Of a DNA stretch of 64,000 nt, positions 62,714-64,000 are shown in pieces; position 1 is the first letter of the stretch; each line of letters starts with the position of its first letter. The stretch spans positions 62,001-126,000 of the forward strand of contig NZ_JAAHIH010000006.1 in NCBI RefSeq assembly GCF_010671925.1, in the 5' to 3' direction. Made by a program: the position numbers and the translations under genes. This DNA comes from Moorena sp. SIOASIH. GTDB taxonomy: Bacteria; Cyanobacteriota; Cyanobacteriia; Cyanobacteriales; Coleofasciculaceae. The notes under the pieces were generated by a model, which saw only the letters and a list, made by a program, of their open reading frames with translations, was not told the DNA's origin and did no database searches.

Positions 62714-64000
62714 TTAAGATTGTCCTGCTATTTGTTGGAACTTGAGTATTACGAATTCTGCGGGCTTGAGGGGGGCAAATCCAATTAGGATGTTGACAAT
62801 CCCCCGGTCTATATCGTACTGAGTCGTTGTTTCCTTGTCACACTTGACAAAGTAAGCGTCCTTGGGGGAACTGCCTTGAAATGCTCCTTGCTTGAAGAGA
62901 TTTTGCATAAACGCGCCGATATTCAATCGCAGTTGAGACCACAGGGGTTCGTCATTGGGTTCAAATACAGCCCATTGGGTATTGCGATACAAGGTTTCTT
63001 CTAGGTATAATGCTAGTCGGCGCACGGGGATGTATTTCCATTCCGAAGCCAGCATATCGTCTCCTACCCTGGTGCGGGAACCCCAGACGATTCGACCCGC
63101 TGGTGGCATCACTCGCAAGCAGTTAATCCCTTTAGGGTTCAACTCCCCATTTTCAGGATCCGTCAGGGGGACGCTCAGACCTATAACTCCTTTTAAGACG
63201 GCTTCCAAACCCGCTGGTGCTTTCCAAACTCCCCGGCTTGCATCCGTGCGGGCAAATACTCCCGCAATTGCTCCGCAAGCGGCAAATATTTCGATTTGAT
63301 TGTCCTTAAGGGGGTTTGGCATGATCAGGCGCGGGAAGAAGATGGCTCCATTGGTACTGACTGACCCAACTTGACTTGATTGATCAATCCCTGTTTTCGC
63401 ATCATCCTTACTATCCCAACTACTAGGAGAGTCGATAATCATCATGGCGCGGCGCTTCAGGCAATATGCCAAAGCGTCGTCAATTAGACTTGAAGTTATA
63501 TCCCCACCTGGTACGAAGGGTGGGATGCACAGCAAGTTAAACAAGTCCGTATTCTCTAGGGCATAAAGTCCCTCTTTGTCTCCTTCCTTTCCTGTACCAG
63601 TGAATTCTTCTTGTGTGATCGCATCTCCATCTGAGCCTTCATCGCCTGATTCTACCTTATTTGAGCGAGTATCGCTCCACAAATCTTTTTTCAAATCCTC
63701 TTCGTCCAAATCTTGATCATTTGGCGTTGGAATAGGTAGATCTGCTGTAACTGTTCCATCGTAAAGCACTAGGTTTGAACTATTTTCTAGTACCTTATCT
63801 ACTTGTCGAGGGTGACCGTACTTCGCCGAAACATTGAGGAATGTTTCTACTTCCTCTGTCTCTCCGTCTCTTATATAGAGATTGAACAATTTATCGGTTT
63901 CGTGTGTGCCCTCATCCGTAATGCTTGAGGGAAAAGTCCTATCAATCCGCGCCCGGAGCTTGTTTCCCCATACTCCCGGGTTTGCAGCTTCTAAATCAAG
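62714..64000 (-). CDS. eCIS contractile sheath protein, 5' end outside window
   Basis: The frame is open to the window edge, so at least 428 codons are visible and the start lies beyond base 64000. Sheath signatures are present: LDLEAANPGVWGNKLRARID at the visible start, LLCIPPF, AMMIIDSP, FFPRLIMPNP, RGVWKAPAGLEA, GINCLRVMPPAGRIVWGSRT and the C-terminal EWKYIPVRRLALYLEETL, PAEFVILKFQQIAG. An inserted acidic stretch (about 85-155) is variable among sheaths. A TTG at 63889 could be mistaken for a start, but the homology upstream of it argues against that. Confidence 0.95.
   Translation of the reverse strand, partial: LDLEAANPGVWGNKLRARIDRTFPSSITDEGTHETDKLFNLYIRDGETEEVETFLNVSAKYGHPRQVDKVLENSSNLVLYDGTVTADLPIPTPNDQDLDEEDLKKDLWSDTRSNKVESGDEGSDGDAITQEEFTGTGKEGDKEGLYALENTDLFNLLCIPPFVPGGDITSSLIDDALAYCLKRRAMMIIDSPSSWDSKDDAKTGIDQSSQVGSVSTNGAIFFPRLIMPNPLKDNQIEIFAACGAIAGVFARTDASRGVWKAPAGLEAVLKGVIGLSVPLTDPENGELNPKGINCLRVMPPAGRIVWGSRTRVGDDMLASEWKYIPVRRLALYLEETLYRNTQWAVFEPNDEPLWSQLRLNIGAFMQNLFKQGAFQGSSPKDAYFVKCDKETTTQYDIDRGIVNILIGFAPLKPAEFVILKFQQIAGQS

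Overview
The window comes from the chromosome of a large-genome filamentous cyanobacterium, most like marine Moorena/Lyngbya-type organisms. The evidence is photosystem I genes (psaD, psaL, psaI), a cyanoexosortase with HpsJ-type partners, many HIP1 octamers (GCGATCGC), and a heavy load of heptamer tandem repeats, small palindromic elements and IS200/IS605-type ends. No rRNA, tRNA or CRISPR array was recognised. The genus is an inference from these features.

Layout. 1-5.4 kb: the 3' part of a CHAT-domain protein, a broken AbrB/VapB-like antitoxin, a solitary HicB-like gene, a PAS protein and a HEAT-repeat protein. 5.4-15.9 kb: an unusual electron-transfer cluster with a membrane-anchored globin, a four- to five-haem cytochrome, a six-haem cytochrome, a one-haem lipoprotein, a four-histidine membrane cytochrome b-like protein, a thioredoxin, a divergent ResB and a long CcsA (cytochrome c System II), and a Tat/lipoprotein Rieske protein. 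16-23 kb: an ABC exporter, rimM, an alpha/beta hydrolase and an unknown protein overlapping an MlaF-like ATPase. 23.5-34 kb: an FMN reductase, IS/MITE remnants, a Crp-like regulator divergent from a DALR-domain protein, psaD-trpE, a FeoA-domain protein, and a cyanoexosortase A module. 34.6-40 kb: psaL and psaI (divergent, 1.2 kb apart), a coiled-coil/HEAT protein, a NIL-domain ferredoxin, a second TxlA/HCF164-like thioredoxin and a DUF2062 protein.

40-48.8 kb: a rearranged DNA phosphorothioation (Dnd) locus: dndE, dndD, dndC and a Dnd-associated protein 4 on the minus strand, dndB on the plus strand, with a lipoprotein gene and a DUF924 gene interspersed. No dndFGH restriction genes are seen.

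48.9-64 kb: one end of an extracellular contractile injection system (eCIS) locus read leftward: sheath (runs off the window), tube, baseplate chaperone, a long disordered protein, a DUF4255 tail-terminator protein, an AAA+ ATPase, a small conserved protein and three paralogous DUF4157 candidate cargo proteins that share an N-terminal leader but differ at the C-terminus; one ends in a nuclease-like domain. An intact IscB nuclease (RuvC/HNH, Cas9-ancestor family) with a structured upstream region that fits an omegaRNA is inserted in this operon and bounded by an 11-bp direct repeat.

The best candidates for something undescribed are the multihaem cytochrome/globin cluster with its own haem-attachment machinery, and the eCIS operon carrying an IscB-omegaRNA element and three modular cargo proteins.
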